Below, in pieces: positions 8,310-15,814 of a stretch of DNA of 45,084 nucleotides. The position numbers and the translations under genes were made by a program. Origin of the DNA: DASUPK01 sp036505735. Lineage in GTDB: Bacteria; Actinomycetota; Thermoleophilia; Solirubrobacterales; 70-9. A model generated the notes under the pieces. It was not told the origin of the DNA, ran no database searches, and saw nothing but the letters and a program-made list of their open reading frames with translations. Location: the NCBI GenBank assembly GCA_036505735.1, contig DASXSZ010000046.1:1-45084 (forward strand), in the 5' to 3' direction. The first letter of the stretch is position 1. Each line of letters opens with the position of its first letter.

Positions 8310-9176
8310 ATCATCGCCCGAGTCACCTCTTTCGTGCTCGTCCTGGCTGCTCTGGTCCCGGCCACCTCCCAGGCGGCGATCGTCATCGGGAGCGATACGA
8401 CACTGCCGGCAACCACGACCCCCGTGTCGTGCACATTCGCGTCGCCGCCCTGCACCTTCTTGACCTTCGCAGTTCACCCTGGCAACGAGTTCCCCGCGAA
8501 GTCGCCAACCAAGGGCGTGGTCACGAGCTTCGCGCTCAAGTCGGGTGCACAGCCGAGCGCCGGGGAGATGGTCAGGTTTCGCCTGGGGCGCTTCGAACCC
8601 GGTACCTCGCTTGCCGCCACCGGGGCGGGCGTCGGTCCCACGGTGACGCTGTCACCAACACTCATCAACGTCGCATCCGCCAATCTGCCGATCGAAGTCG
8701 GAGACGCCGTCGGAATTGACGTCTTGTCCACGACCAGCGCGATCGCGGCCCAGGGGACCTGTGGAGTCGGGATGGGTGCGTTCATCTCGTACGCCCCGCC
8801 CCTCACCGATGGCGGGGGCTTCCAGCCGCCCATCGGAAACAGCACCTGCGAGCTGCTCGTCCAGGCGACGATCCAGCCCAGCAGCGTCTTCGGGTTCAAT
8901 CCCAAGCAGGTCTACACGGTCAAGAAGAAAGGGAAGATCATCCTTCCGATCGAGCTTCCGGGCCCGGGAGACATCAAGGTCTCCGGCAAGGGCGCGACCG
9001 GCGTCAGGACGGTGCCGGGAGCAGGCACGGTGAAGCTGCCGATCAAGCTGACTGGCAGGACGATCAGGCGACTCGATGCGAACGGCAAGGCCACCGTGAA
9101 AGTCAAGGTCACCTTCACCCCGGTCGGGGGCGACGCCGGTACGGAGACTCGCAAGCTCAAACTGAACGCCGGCTAG
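8310..9176 (+). CDS. Secreted protein of unknown function
   Basis: The mature part is rich in Gly, Thr, Pro and Val with paired cysteines (CTFASPPCTF, TCGVGMG, STCELL), as in exported beta-sandwich proteins. It ends in a repetitive C-terminal region (KKKGKIILPIELPGPG and similar) that resembles surface-protein Ig-like modules. I recognise no family. The first ordinary start codon is GTG at 8334, but that leaves a signal peptide without a positive n-region. Reading from ATC at 8310 or 8313, just after GGGGGAAGG, gives IARVTSFVLVLAALVPATSQA, a complete signal peptide with cleavage after the last Ala. A rare ATC start or a sequence error are both possible; the conservative coordinates are 8334-9176. 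Confidence 0.65.
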   Translation: MIARVTSFVLVLAALVPATSQAAIVIGSDTTLPATTTPVSCTFASPPCTFLTFAVHPGNEFPAKSPTKGVVTSFALKSGAQPSAGEMVRFRLGRFEPGTSLAATGAGVGPTVTLSPTLINVASANLPIEVGDAVGIDVLSTTSAIAAQGTCGVGMGAFISYAPPLTDGGGFQPPIGNSTCELLVQATIQPSSVFGFNPKQVYTVKKKGKIILPIELPGPGDIKVSGKGATGVRTVPGAGTVKLPIKLTGRTIRRLDANGKATVKVKVTFTPVGGDAGTETRKLKLNAG

Positions 9177-9205
9177 CGAACCCGGCTATCTAGACTGGCC
9201 GGAGG

Positions 9206-10594
9206 ATGCTCCGGACCAGGGCGGCAGCGATCCTCGCGATGACGGCGGCGCTCGTCGTGGGCATCGGCTGTGGCTCTGGGGCCAAGCCGGACTCCTCCAG
9301 CGCGACGGTGGCTCCGAATGTCCCCGGCCAGGCAAGTGCCGCGAAGAAGCGCGGCCGAGCGGCGAACTGGCCGACCTACCACGCGAACCTCGCCCGGACC
9401 GGGGTCGACACGAGCTCCCCGGCGCTGGGCCAGGTCCACCGCGCCTGGTCGCGGCCCCTCGACGGGTCGCTCTACGCGGAGCCCCTTGTGGTCGGCAGCC
9501 GGGTGTACGTCGCCACCGAGAACAACACGGTCTACGCCCTCAACGCCAAGAACGGACACGTCGCGTGGAAGCGCCATCTCGGGACGCCCGTGGTGGCCTC
9601 GACGCTGCCCTGCGGCAACATCGAGCCCGTCACCGGGATCACCGGAACCCCCGCGATCTCCCGCAACACGCTCTACGTGGTCGCCTTCTTGAGCGGGTAT
9701 CGGCACCTGCTCTTCGGCCTGCGGCTGCACGGGGGCAAGGTGCGGCTCAAGCGGAACGTCGACGCGCCCGGCTCGGATCCGCGCGTCCACCAGGAGCGCT
9801 CGGCGCTATCGGTCGCCAACGGCCGCGTCTACGTCCCCTTCGGGGGACTGACCGGCGACTGCGGCGACTACAAGGGGCGGGTCGTCTCCGTCAAGACCCG
9901 CGGGAAGCCGAAGCGGCGGGTCTTCACCGTCGGCGTACACCGGGAGGGCGGCATCTGGGCGCCGTCTGGGGCGGCCGTTGACTCGGCCGGCGACCTCTTC
10001 GTCGTCACCGGCAACGGAGACGCCACCTCGGGGTTCGACTTCGGCAACAGCCTGATCCGGCTCTCGCCGAAGCTCAAGCAGGCTGACTTCTACCGCGCAT
10101 CCAACTCCCCGCAGCTCAACCAGACGGATACCGATCTCGGCTCGGTCGGGCCGACCCTGCTGGGTGGTGACCGCATGTTCGTGATCGGCAAAGAGGGGCT
10201 CGGGCTGATCCTGAGCGCCGTCCACCTGGGTGGCACCGGCGGCCAGCTCTTCAGCCAACACGTCTGCGGCGGGGGTGCGTACGGAGGGCTCGCCTTCCAG
10301 GCGCCGCTCGTCTACGTCCCCTGCACCGACGGTCTTTACGCGCTGCGGGTGAGCGGTGACTCGTTCACCACCGCCTGGAAGGCAGGCGGCTCGGCCGGTC
10401 CCCCGATCGTCGCGGGCGGTGCCGTCTGGACGATCGACGGCTCGACTCTGCACGCCTATGCGGCCGCCACGGGCGGCTCGATCGCCAGCTTCGACCTCGG
10501 CAGCCAGGCGACTCACTTCCCGAGCCCGGCCGCCGCCGGCGGGCGGCTGTTCGCGCCCGGGGGCAACCAGCTCGTCGCCTTCGCCGGCGTCTAG
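9206..10594 (+). CDS. Lipoprotein with PQQ-type beta-propeller repeats
   Basis: The 462-residue product starts with a lipoprotein signal peptide (MLRTRAAAILAMTAALVVGI, lipobox GIGC) and so should be anchored to the outer face of the membrane. After a short Ser/Thr/Pro linker come repeated propeller blades of the PQQ/quinoprotein type: LVVGSRVYVATENNTVYALN and AKNGHVAWKRHLG at about 95-130, FVVTGNGDATSG near 270, and YVPCTDGLYALRVSG near 375. Proteins of this kind are scaffolds or, with PQQ bound, alcohol dehydrogenases. I do not see the conserved calcium/PQQ ligands of the dehydrogenases, so catalysis is unproven. It ends tail-to-tail with the next gene, the stop codons sharing CTAG. Confidence 0.75.
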   Translation: MLRTRAAAILAMTAALVVGIGCGSGAKPDSSSATVAPNVPGQASAAKKRGRAANWPTYHANLARTGVDTSSPALGQVHRAWSRPLDGSLYAEPLVVGSRVYVATENNTVYALNAKNGHVAWKRHLGTPVVASTLPCGNIEPVTGITGTPAISRNTLYVVAFLSGYRHLLFGLRLHGGKVRLKRNVDAPGSDPRVHQERSALSVANGRVYVPFGGLTGDCGDYKGRVVSVKTRGKPKRRVFTVGVHREGGIWAPSGAAVDSAGDLFVVTGNGDATSGFDFGNSLIRLSPKLKQADFYRASNSPQLNQTDTDLGSVGPTLLGGDRMFVIGKEGLGLILSAVHLGGTGGQLFSQHVCGGGAYGGLAFQAPLVYVPCTDGLYALRVSGDSFTTAWKAGGSAGPPIVAGGAVWTIDGSTLHAYAAATGGSIASFDLGSQATHFPSPAAAGGRLFAPGGNQLVAFAGV

Positions 10595-11775
10595 CCCGCG
10601 ATCGTCTTGCGGTGGGGGACGAGCCGATAGACCGACCCGAGCGTCGGCTTGCCCTTCCGCGTCGGCCCTCTGTCGGTGATCACGTAGATGCGACCGGCGT
10701 CGTCCCTCGCGAGCGAGGTCAGGTAGCGGAGCCCGAAGGCGAAGGTGCGCTGCTTTCCCGCGCGACGGCCGGCGCGCGGCCGGAAGCCATAGACGCTGCC
10801 CGTGCAGTAGTCGCCGAAGACGTACTCCCCGAAGATCTCGCGTCCCCTGATCCGCGCCAGGTGGGAGTCGCGGACGACGTAGCCGCCGACGACGGCGCAT
10901 CCGGGGCCGTGGCGATAGGCGATCGCCGGCAGGACCGTGTCGGGGCGGGGGATCCCTCCGTCCAGCGGTGCGAATCCCTCGTAGGCCGGCCAGCCGAAGT
11001 TGGCCCCTCGGGACTTTTCGATCGGTAGGTAGCTCACCTCCTCGTAGCGGTCGTTGCCGAGGTCGCCGATCGCGATCGTGCGGGTGACGCGGTCGAACGA
11101 GAACCTCCTCGGGTTGCGCAGCCCGTACGCCCAGATCTCGTCCCGGCCCGGCTTGCCCGTGAAGGGGTTGTCGGCCGGGATCGTGTATCCGCCGGACGGC
11201 GAGGGGTCGATTCGCAGGATCTTGCCGAGCAGCAGCTCGGTGTTCTGGGCAGCATTCCCTCGGTCGCTCGCCGGGCTGCCGTCGCCCGTGCCGACGTAGA
11301 GGTGCCCGTCCGGTCCGAAGACGATGAAGCCGCCGTGGTTGGTCCGGGTCGGCTCCGGGATCCGGATGATCGTGCGCCCCGAGCCGGGGTCCGCGACCAG
11401 TGGGTCAGCTGCGCTCCGGCCGTACTGGGCCACCACCAGCGCACCGCGGCGGTCCGTGTAGGCGACGTAGAAGAGGCCGGTGCGAGCGTAGTCAGGCGGG
11501 AAGGCCATCGAAGCCATGCCGGGCTCGCCGCGGCGGCCACGGGCCTCGACCAGCCGGCGGATGTGCAGGAACGGCCGCTTCGTCAGGTGGTCGCTCGAGA
11601 TGATGCGGATCGTTCCCTGCCGCTGAACCACGTAGAGCTGCGACCCGGGGCCGGGCGGCTGGGTCAGGTAGACGGGGTTCTTCACGCGTGCGATCCGCTG
11701 CAGGGCGACGTACTTCGCCCCCAGCGTGCGCTGCTCCGTGGCAGTCAGCCCGACCACTGCGGCGGCAACGGCCAC
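10591..11775 (-). CDS. PQQ-dependent sugar (aldose) dehydrogenase-like protein
   Basis: A 394-residue exported six-bladed propeller of the soluble glucose/aldose dehydrogenase family (YliI/Asd, also HHIP-like). Family hallmarks include GEPGMASMAFPPDY, FGPDGHLYVGTGDG, LGKILRIDPSP, WAYGLRNPRRFSFD, GDLGNDRYEEV and NFGWPAYEG, with NHGGF at the position of the catalytic His. Known members oxidise aldoses to lactones using periplasmic PQQ. The GTG at 11775 is the first canonical start, but the frame stays open upstream through RRQIETVVAALVAVAAAVVG, which looks like a signal anchor, so the true start may lie up to ~15 codons earlier. Another lipoprotein gene lies upstream on the same strand, 41 nt away. 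Confidence 0.85.
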   Translation of the reverse strand: MAVAAAVVGLTATEQRTLGAKYVALQRIARVKNPVYLTQPPGPGSQLYVVQRQGTIRIISSDHLTKRPFLHIRRLVEARGRRGEPGMASMAFPPDYARTGLFYVAYTDRRGALVVAQYGRSAADPLVADPGSGRTIIRIPEPTRTNHGGFIVFGPDGHLYVGTGDGSPASDRGNAAQNTELLLGKILRIDPSPSGGYTIPADNPFTGKPGRDEIWAYGLRNPRRFSFDRVTRTIAIGDLGNDRYEEVSYLPIEKSRGANFGWPAYEGFAPLDGGIPRPDTVLPAIAYRHGPGCAVVGGYVVRDSHLARIRGREIFGEYVFGDYCTGSVYGFRPRAGRRAGKQRTFAFGLRYLTSLARDDAGRIYVITDRGPTRKGKPTLGSVYRLVPHRKTIAG

Positions 11776-11816
11776 CAGCGCGGCGACGACGGTCTCGATC
11801 TGGCGACGGCTGAGCG

Positions 11817-12623
11817 CTACTGGCCCTTGAGCTCGGACTTCTGCTGCTGGTTTCCGGCCTGGCCGATGACGCTCTTCGGTGAGATCGGAACCACCTGGCC
11901 CGAGTCGTTCACCCGGGTCTGGGGCGGCGCGCTCGAGATCCTCACCACGAACTCGCCCTCGGGGACCGAGCCGTCGGCGGTGACCGCCTTGGCCTTCCCC
12001 TGCAGCCCGGCGGCGACGCGGTAGTGAACGGTGAACGTCCCGGCCTGGACCGGGGTCACGTTCCAGACGATCTGCTTGCTCTGGTTCGCGGGCAGGGGGC
12101 CGAAGCTGAACGTGTCGGTCTGGGCGGCCTCGGCGCCCGCCGAAGCGACCTGCCCGGCAAGCTTGGGATAGCCCTCCTCGAGGATCCAGACCGGCCGCGA
12201 GGGGATCGCCAGTCCGGGCTGCTCGGAGCGCACCGAGAACGATCCCTGAGCCTGGGGGAGGTTCTCGCCGGCCGTACCCGTCTGGGTTCCGGTCGTCCCC
12301 GTCGTCGAACTCTGGGTCTCGCTGGTCGTCGCGTTCGAGGTCGTGAAGATCGTGACCGCCAGGTCGGGGATCGTCCGCTCGCCGGTGTTCTCAACCGAGA
12401 GCGTCAGGTTCGTGTTCTGCGCGAGCTCCTGCTTGCTCGGGAAGTCCGCGCTCACGATCTGGACGGGGAAGTCTCCGGAGGGCTCGTTCACGTCCTGCCG
12501 CTCGCCCCCGCAGGCGGAAAAGCCCACAATGGAGAGGGCCACGAGAAGCCCGATCCCTAGGCGGTCACGCACCCTCTGGGGACGGGCTGTCGAAGCGCTC
12601 TCCTCCAAAGGCGCGGGCAACAT
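11817..12623 (-). CDS. Lipoprotein of unknown function
   Basis: The frame is open to 12812, but ATG 12623 gives a proper lipoprotein leader: basic PQRVRDRLG, hydrophobic core and lipobox GFSACGG near residue 36. The 268-residue protein then has a Thr/Ser/Gln-rich low-complexity linker (about residues 95-120) between two beta-rich parts. The second contains FTVHYRVAAGLQGKA, typical of immunoglobulin-like or CARDB-like domains that read ...VENTGERTIPDLAV. The protein is probably displayed outside the membrane. I assign no function. It may be co-transcribed with the aldose-dehydrogenase-like gene downstream and is divergent from the YrbE permease genes. Confidence 0.75.
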   Translation of the reverse strand: MLPAPLEESASTARPQRVRDRLGIGLLVALSIVGFSACGGERQDVNEPSGDFPVQIVSADFPSKQELAQNTNLTLSVENTGERTIPDLAVTIFTTSNATTSETQSSTTGTTGTQTGTAGENLPQAQGSFSVRSEQPGLAIPSRPVWILEEGYPKLAGQVASAGAEAAQTDTFSFGPLPANQSKQIVWNVTPVQAGTFTVHYRVAAGLQGKAKAVTADGSVPEGEFVVRISSAPPQTRVNDSGQVVPISPKSVIGQAGNQQQKSELKGQ

Positions 12624-12811
12624 ACCACCCACCCTACCCTCGCCGTTCCAGCCGGGTATCGCGAGTTCCGGGGATTTCTTGGCCCCCGGTTGCGCGCGAC
12701 GGTTGTGGGTGGCGGACGGCGGTGCCATCACATAACCTTCCCGTTGCGTCGCCTTCGGGCCGCGTGCGGGGCCGCGCCCCAACCATGGGGGGACGGCTCC
12801 GGAGGAGAGCA
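12624..12811. promoter_or_regulatory. 188-bp divergent gap between lipoprotein and YrbE operon
   Basis: The gap must hold promoters for both directions. The only clear sites are the ribosome-binding sequence GGAGGAG at 12801-12807 before the first permease and the G-rich GGGTGGG before the lipoprotein start. CATAAC at 12729-12734 is the least GC-rich spot and could be part of a promoter. I see no convincing operator. Confidence 0.25.
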
Positions 12812-13618
12812 ATGGTCAGATCCGTAGCCGACAGGGCGTTCCTCCCGGCCAAGTCTCTATTCGAGCAGGTCGGGGACATGATGATCCTGACCGCGAAGAC
12901 GGTGGTCTCGGCGATCCGGCCCCCTTATCCCTACGGCGGCGAGTTCATCGGCCAGTTCCTCTTTGCCCTCCAGCTCTGCTGGTTCCCGATGATGATCTCG
13001 ACGCTGGCCTTCGGGTTCGGCGCGCCGGGCCTGCAGGCGGCCAACTTCCTCTCCTTGTTCGGCGCGCTCGACCGCCTCGGCGGCTTCTTCGTGCTCGCCT
13101 CGATCCGCGAGTTCGCGCCCTTCGTGACGGCGGTGGTCGTCGCGGGCGTGGCCGGCACGGCGATCACCGCGGACCTCGGCGCCCGCAAGATCCGCGAGGA
13201 GCTGGACGCGCTCCAGGTGCTCGGCGTCGACCCGATCAAGAACCTGGTCGTGCCGCGCTTTCTGGCCCTGATGCTGATCACCGGCCTGATGGACATCTAC
13301 GCGCTGATCTTCGGCATCGTCGGCGGGATCGGCGCGGAGCTGCTCTACAACGAGCCGCTCGGCGGCTTCTTCGCGACCCTCTTCAACAACGCCTCGGTCA
13401 CTGACCTGTGGGGGTCGGTGCTGAAGACGACCCTGTTCGGGGCGATCATCGCGATCGTCTGCTCCTACAAGGGGATGACTGCGTCCGGAGGCGCCGAGGG
13501 GGTGGGTCGCGCCGTCAATGAGGCGGTGGTGATCGCCTTCATGGGCGTGTTCGCGTTCAACTACGTCTTCACCCAGACGCTGCTCGCGACGCACCCCGAG
13601 CTGCAGGTGATCAAGTGA
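12812..13618 (+). CDS. MlaE/YrbE-family ABC transporter permease (first of two)
   Basis: A 268-residue integral membrane permease of the MlaE/YrbE family, which forms the membrane core of lipid- or sterol-moving MCE transporters. The family signature is present: GARKIREELDALQVLGVDP at about residues 123-141, the coupling segment that contacts the ATPase. The hydrophobic segments include LMLITGLMDIYALIFGIVGG and a C-terminal VVIAFMGVFAFNYVFTQTL. ATG 12812 follows GGAGGAG four nt upstream, which decides the start over an in-frame GTG/ATG further up. It overlaps the second permease by GTGA, as YrbEA/YrbEB pairs do in actinobacteria. Confidence 0.93.
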   Translation: MVRSVADRAFLPAKSLFEQVGDMMILTAKTVVSAIRPPYPYGGEFIGQFLFALQLCWFPMMISTLAFGFGAPGLQAANFLSLFGALDRLGGFFVLASIREFAPFVTAVVVAGVAGTAITADLGARKIREELDALQVLGVDPIKNLVVPRFLALMLITGLMDIYALIFGIVGGIGAELLYNEPLGGFFATLFNNASVTDLWGSVLKTTLFGAIIAIVCSYKGMTASGGAEGVGRAVNEAVVIAFMGVFAFNYVFTQTLLATHPELQVIK

Positions 13619-14415
13619 ACGCCGGCTGGCTGGCTGTCCCGCGGGGCTGGCTCAACTCGATCGGCGAGATCTTCGGATTCTGCGCCCGCGTCGCCGGCCT
13701 GGTCTACACGGGCCGCGTCTTCCAGTTCTTCGGCGAAGCCCTGCGCCAGACCGGCATCCTGATCCTCGGCTCCACCATCGTGATCTGGGGCCTGGTCTTC
13801 ATCCTCGGGCTGCAGTGCGGGATCGAGGGCGCCTACTTCAACCGCTCGGTGGGCGCCCCCGCGTACGCGGGCGTGTTCGCCGCGTGGTGCGACCTGCGCG
13901 AGGTGATCCCCTACGCCTTCGGCTACATGCTGGCCGCCAAGGTCGGCACCGGGATCGTCGCCGAGCTGGGCGCGATGAGGATCTCCGACGAGATCGACGC
14001 CCTCGAGGTGATGGGTGTCCCGCCTGTCACCTTCCTGGCCGCCACCCGGCTGCTCGCCGCCTGGATCGCCTTCCCCTTCATGTACCTGGCCGCCGTCGGG
14101 ATCGGCTACTTCGCCAGCTGGCTCGCCGTCGTCGAGCAGATCGGCGACGTCTCCTCCGGCGGCTACTTCCTGATCTTCTGGATGTTCCAGAACCCGCCCG
14201 ACCTCTTATTCAGCTTGATAAAGGGCATGGTGATGGCCACGACCATCGTGCTCGTCGGCTGCTACTACGGCTACACCGCCTCGGGCGGCCCGGTCGGAGT
14301 GGGGACGGCGACGGCGAAGTCCATGGTGCTCAACATCGTGCTCGTCCACATCATCGGGATGATGGGAACCCTGGTCTTCTGGGGGGCTAACCCGAGGGCG
14401 CCCATCGGCGGGTGA
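13615..14415 (+). CDS. MlaE/YrbE-family ABC transporter permease (second of two)
   Basis: This 266-residue permease is paralogous to its upstream neighbour and carries the same coupling motif (GAMRISDEIDALEVMGVPP, about residues 121-139) and the late motif GYTASGGPVGVGTATA. The GTG start overlaps the previous TGA by 4 nt, so the two are translationally coupled and probably assemble as a heterodimer. In mycobacterial-type mce operons six Mce substrate proteins follow YrbEB. Here the next gene is the ATPase and no MCE-domain protein appears in this window. Confidence 0.93.
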   Translation: MNAGWLAVPRGWLNSIGEIFGFCARVAGLVYTGRVFQFFGEALRQTGILILGSTIVIWGLVFILGLQCGIEGAYFNRSVGAPAYAGVFAAWCDLREVIPYAFGYMLAAKVGTGIVAELGAMRISDEIDALEVMGVPPVTFLAATRLLAAWIAFPFMYLAAVGIGYFASWLAVVEQIGDVSSGGYFLIFWMFQNPPDLLFSLIKGMVMATTIVLVGCYYGYTASGGPVGVGTATAKSMVLNIVLVHIIGMMGTLVFWGANPRAPIGG

Positions 14416-14465
14416 CCGGGCGCTGTTAGAGACAATTTCGATGAACTTTCGAGGAGGCTTGATCG

Positions 14466-15503
14466 GTGGCTGAGAGGAAGAAGGGCACGTCACAAGGCAA
14501 GAGCACGAGCAGCCGCTCGACGTCGAGCCGCTCCACCTCCATCCGACGCCGGACCACGGCGCGGGCGAAGGCCCCCGAGGCCGAAGAGGCCACGGCCGAC
14601 GCCGAGGCCGTCGAGCAGGGCGATCCGCTCGTCGCGCAGGGCTACGGCGAGGAGGATTTCTCGCGGCGCGACTACATCATCCCCGGCGTCGACGCCGACG
14701 ATCCGGATCCCTATAAGTGGCACACCGGCAAGAAGCGCGACCACGGCGGTGAGGACGCGGTAGAGATCATCGACCTCGTCAAGCAGTTCGGACGCACGCG
14801 GATCCTGAACGGCTGCAACCTCGGCCTCCCTGACAACATGATCTCGATGGTGCTCGGCCCGTCCGGCACCGGCAAGTCGGTGCTGATCAAGCACATCGTC
14901 GGGCTCCTCTATCCGGACTCGGGCGACGTCCTGGTCCACGGCGAGTCGATCCCGAACATGACCGACGACGAGCTCTTCGAGGTGCGCAAGAAGTTCGGCC
15001 TGCTCTTCCAGGACGGCGCGCTGTTCGGCTCGATGAACGTCTACGACAACACATGCTTCCCGCTCCGCCAGCACACGGACAAGAGCGAGGAGGAGATCGA
15101 GGAGATCGTCAACCGGCGCCTCCGCGAGGTCGGGCTCGCCGAGGCCATGTACAAGATGCCGAACGAGCTCTCGGGCGGGATGCGCAAGCGCGCCGGATTC
15201 GCCCGGGCGCTGGTGCTCGACCCGGCGATCGTCATGTTCGACGAGCCCGACTCGGGCCTCGACCCCGTCCGCACGGCGCTGCTCTGCGAGCTGATCCGCG
15301 AGGTCCACGAGGAGAATGGCGGCTGCTATCTGGTGATCAGCCACGACCTCGCGACCGCGCGCCGGATCGCCGAGTTCCTCGCGGTCCTCTGGAAAGGCAA
15401 GATCGTCGAGTCGGGCCCGGCGGACGAGCTCTTCAACTCGAGCAACGAGTTCATCCGTCAGTTCCTGAACGCCGACGTCAAGGGCCCGCTGGCAATGGAC
15501 TAG
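14466..15503 (+). CDS. MlaF/Mkl-type ABC transporter ATPase with long disordered N-terminus
   Basis: A 345-residue ATPase for the two permeases just upstream. Walker A is GPSGTGKS at 131-138, the signature LSGGMRKRAGFARAL is near 234, and Walker B VMFDEPDSGLDP near 256, matching MlaF/MceG rather than generic importers. The first ~95 residues are unusual: three Thr-Ser-Ser-Arg-type repeats (about 13-27), a basic stretch and a Glu/Ala-rich acidic stretch, presumably disordered. GTG 14466 follows GAGGAGG at ten nt. The gene ends inside a perfect hairpin. It is expected to hydrolyse ATP on the cytoplasmic side to drive lipid movement. Confidence 0.93.
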   Translation: MAERKKGTSQGKSTSSRSTSSRSTSIRRRTTARAKAPEAEEATADAEAVEQGDPLVAQGYGEEDFSRRDYIIPGVDADDPDPYKWHTGKKRDHGGEDAVEIIDLVKQFGRTRILNGCNLGLPDNMISMVLGPSGTGKSVLIKHIVGLLYPDSGDVLVHGESIPNMTDDELFEVRKKFGLLFQDGALFGSMNVYDNTCFPLRQHTDKSEEEIEEIVNRRLREVGLAEAMYKMPNELSGGMRKRAGFARALVLDPAIVMFDEPDSGLDPVRTALLCELIREVHEENGGCYLVISHDLATARRIAEFLAVLWKGKIVESGPADELFNSSNEFIRQFLNADVKGPLAMD

Positions 15504-15523
15504 CGGCGCCGTCGGCGCCGCTA
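15501..15523 (+). terminator. Perfect 10-bp GC hairpin overlapping the ATPase stop codon
   Basis: TAGCGGCGCC (15501-15510) and GGCGCCGCTA (15514-15523) are exact complements separated by GTC. The TAG is the ATPase stop codon. There is no U-tract, so this could be an intrinsic terminator of the U-less type seen in GC-rich bacteria, an RNA-stabilising 3' hairpin, or an attenuator before the small gene that starts 12 bp later. Confidence 0.5.
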
Positions 15524-15535
15524 CCGTCGTCGGTG

Positions 15536-15775
15536 ATGGCGCTCAAGCGCATCACCGACGAGGACGTGCTCGACTCGATCGTGGAGCTGGCAGGTGACGG
15601 CTACTGCCTGGTCCCGGAGCTCCTTCGTCAGCTTCCCAGGCGAGCCCACGCCGATCGGCGACGGGCCGTGAGTCGGTCGATCAATCGCGGCCTCGTGATC
15701 GAGCGGCGCGGGCCCGACGGGCGGAGCTACGTAGCTGTGGCGAGCGAGGGCTGGCGCCGGCTGCGGGCGGCCTAG
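15536..15775 (+). CDS. Small winged-helix-like protein of unknown function
   Basis: A 79-residue protein starting at ATG 15536. The order of an alpha segment (DEDVLDSIVELAG), a turn (YCLVPELLRQL), a basic helix (DRRRAVSRSINRGLVIER) and a C-terminal beta pair (GRSYVAVASEGWRRL) resembles a minimal winged helix of the MarR/PadR type, so DNA binding is a reasonable guess. It lies between the lipid transporter ATPase and the MMPL exporter and could be their regulator. No strong ribosome-binding site is visible because the preceding hairpin occupies that space. Confidence 0.6.
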   Translation: MALKRITDEDVLDSIVELAGDGYCLVPELLRQLPRRAHADRRRAVSRSINRGLVIERRGPDGRSYVAVASEGWRRLRAA

Positions 15776-15814
15776 CCGGCGCGATCTTCACATTCGCTCC
15801 CTAACCTCCGCCTG

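Noticed and set aside
14505..14550. Short repeated sequence in the ATPase gene as a DNA repeat or CRISPR-like element
   Set aside because: The repeats are imperfect, in frame and explained by Thr-Ser-Ser-Arg repeats in the protein.
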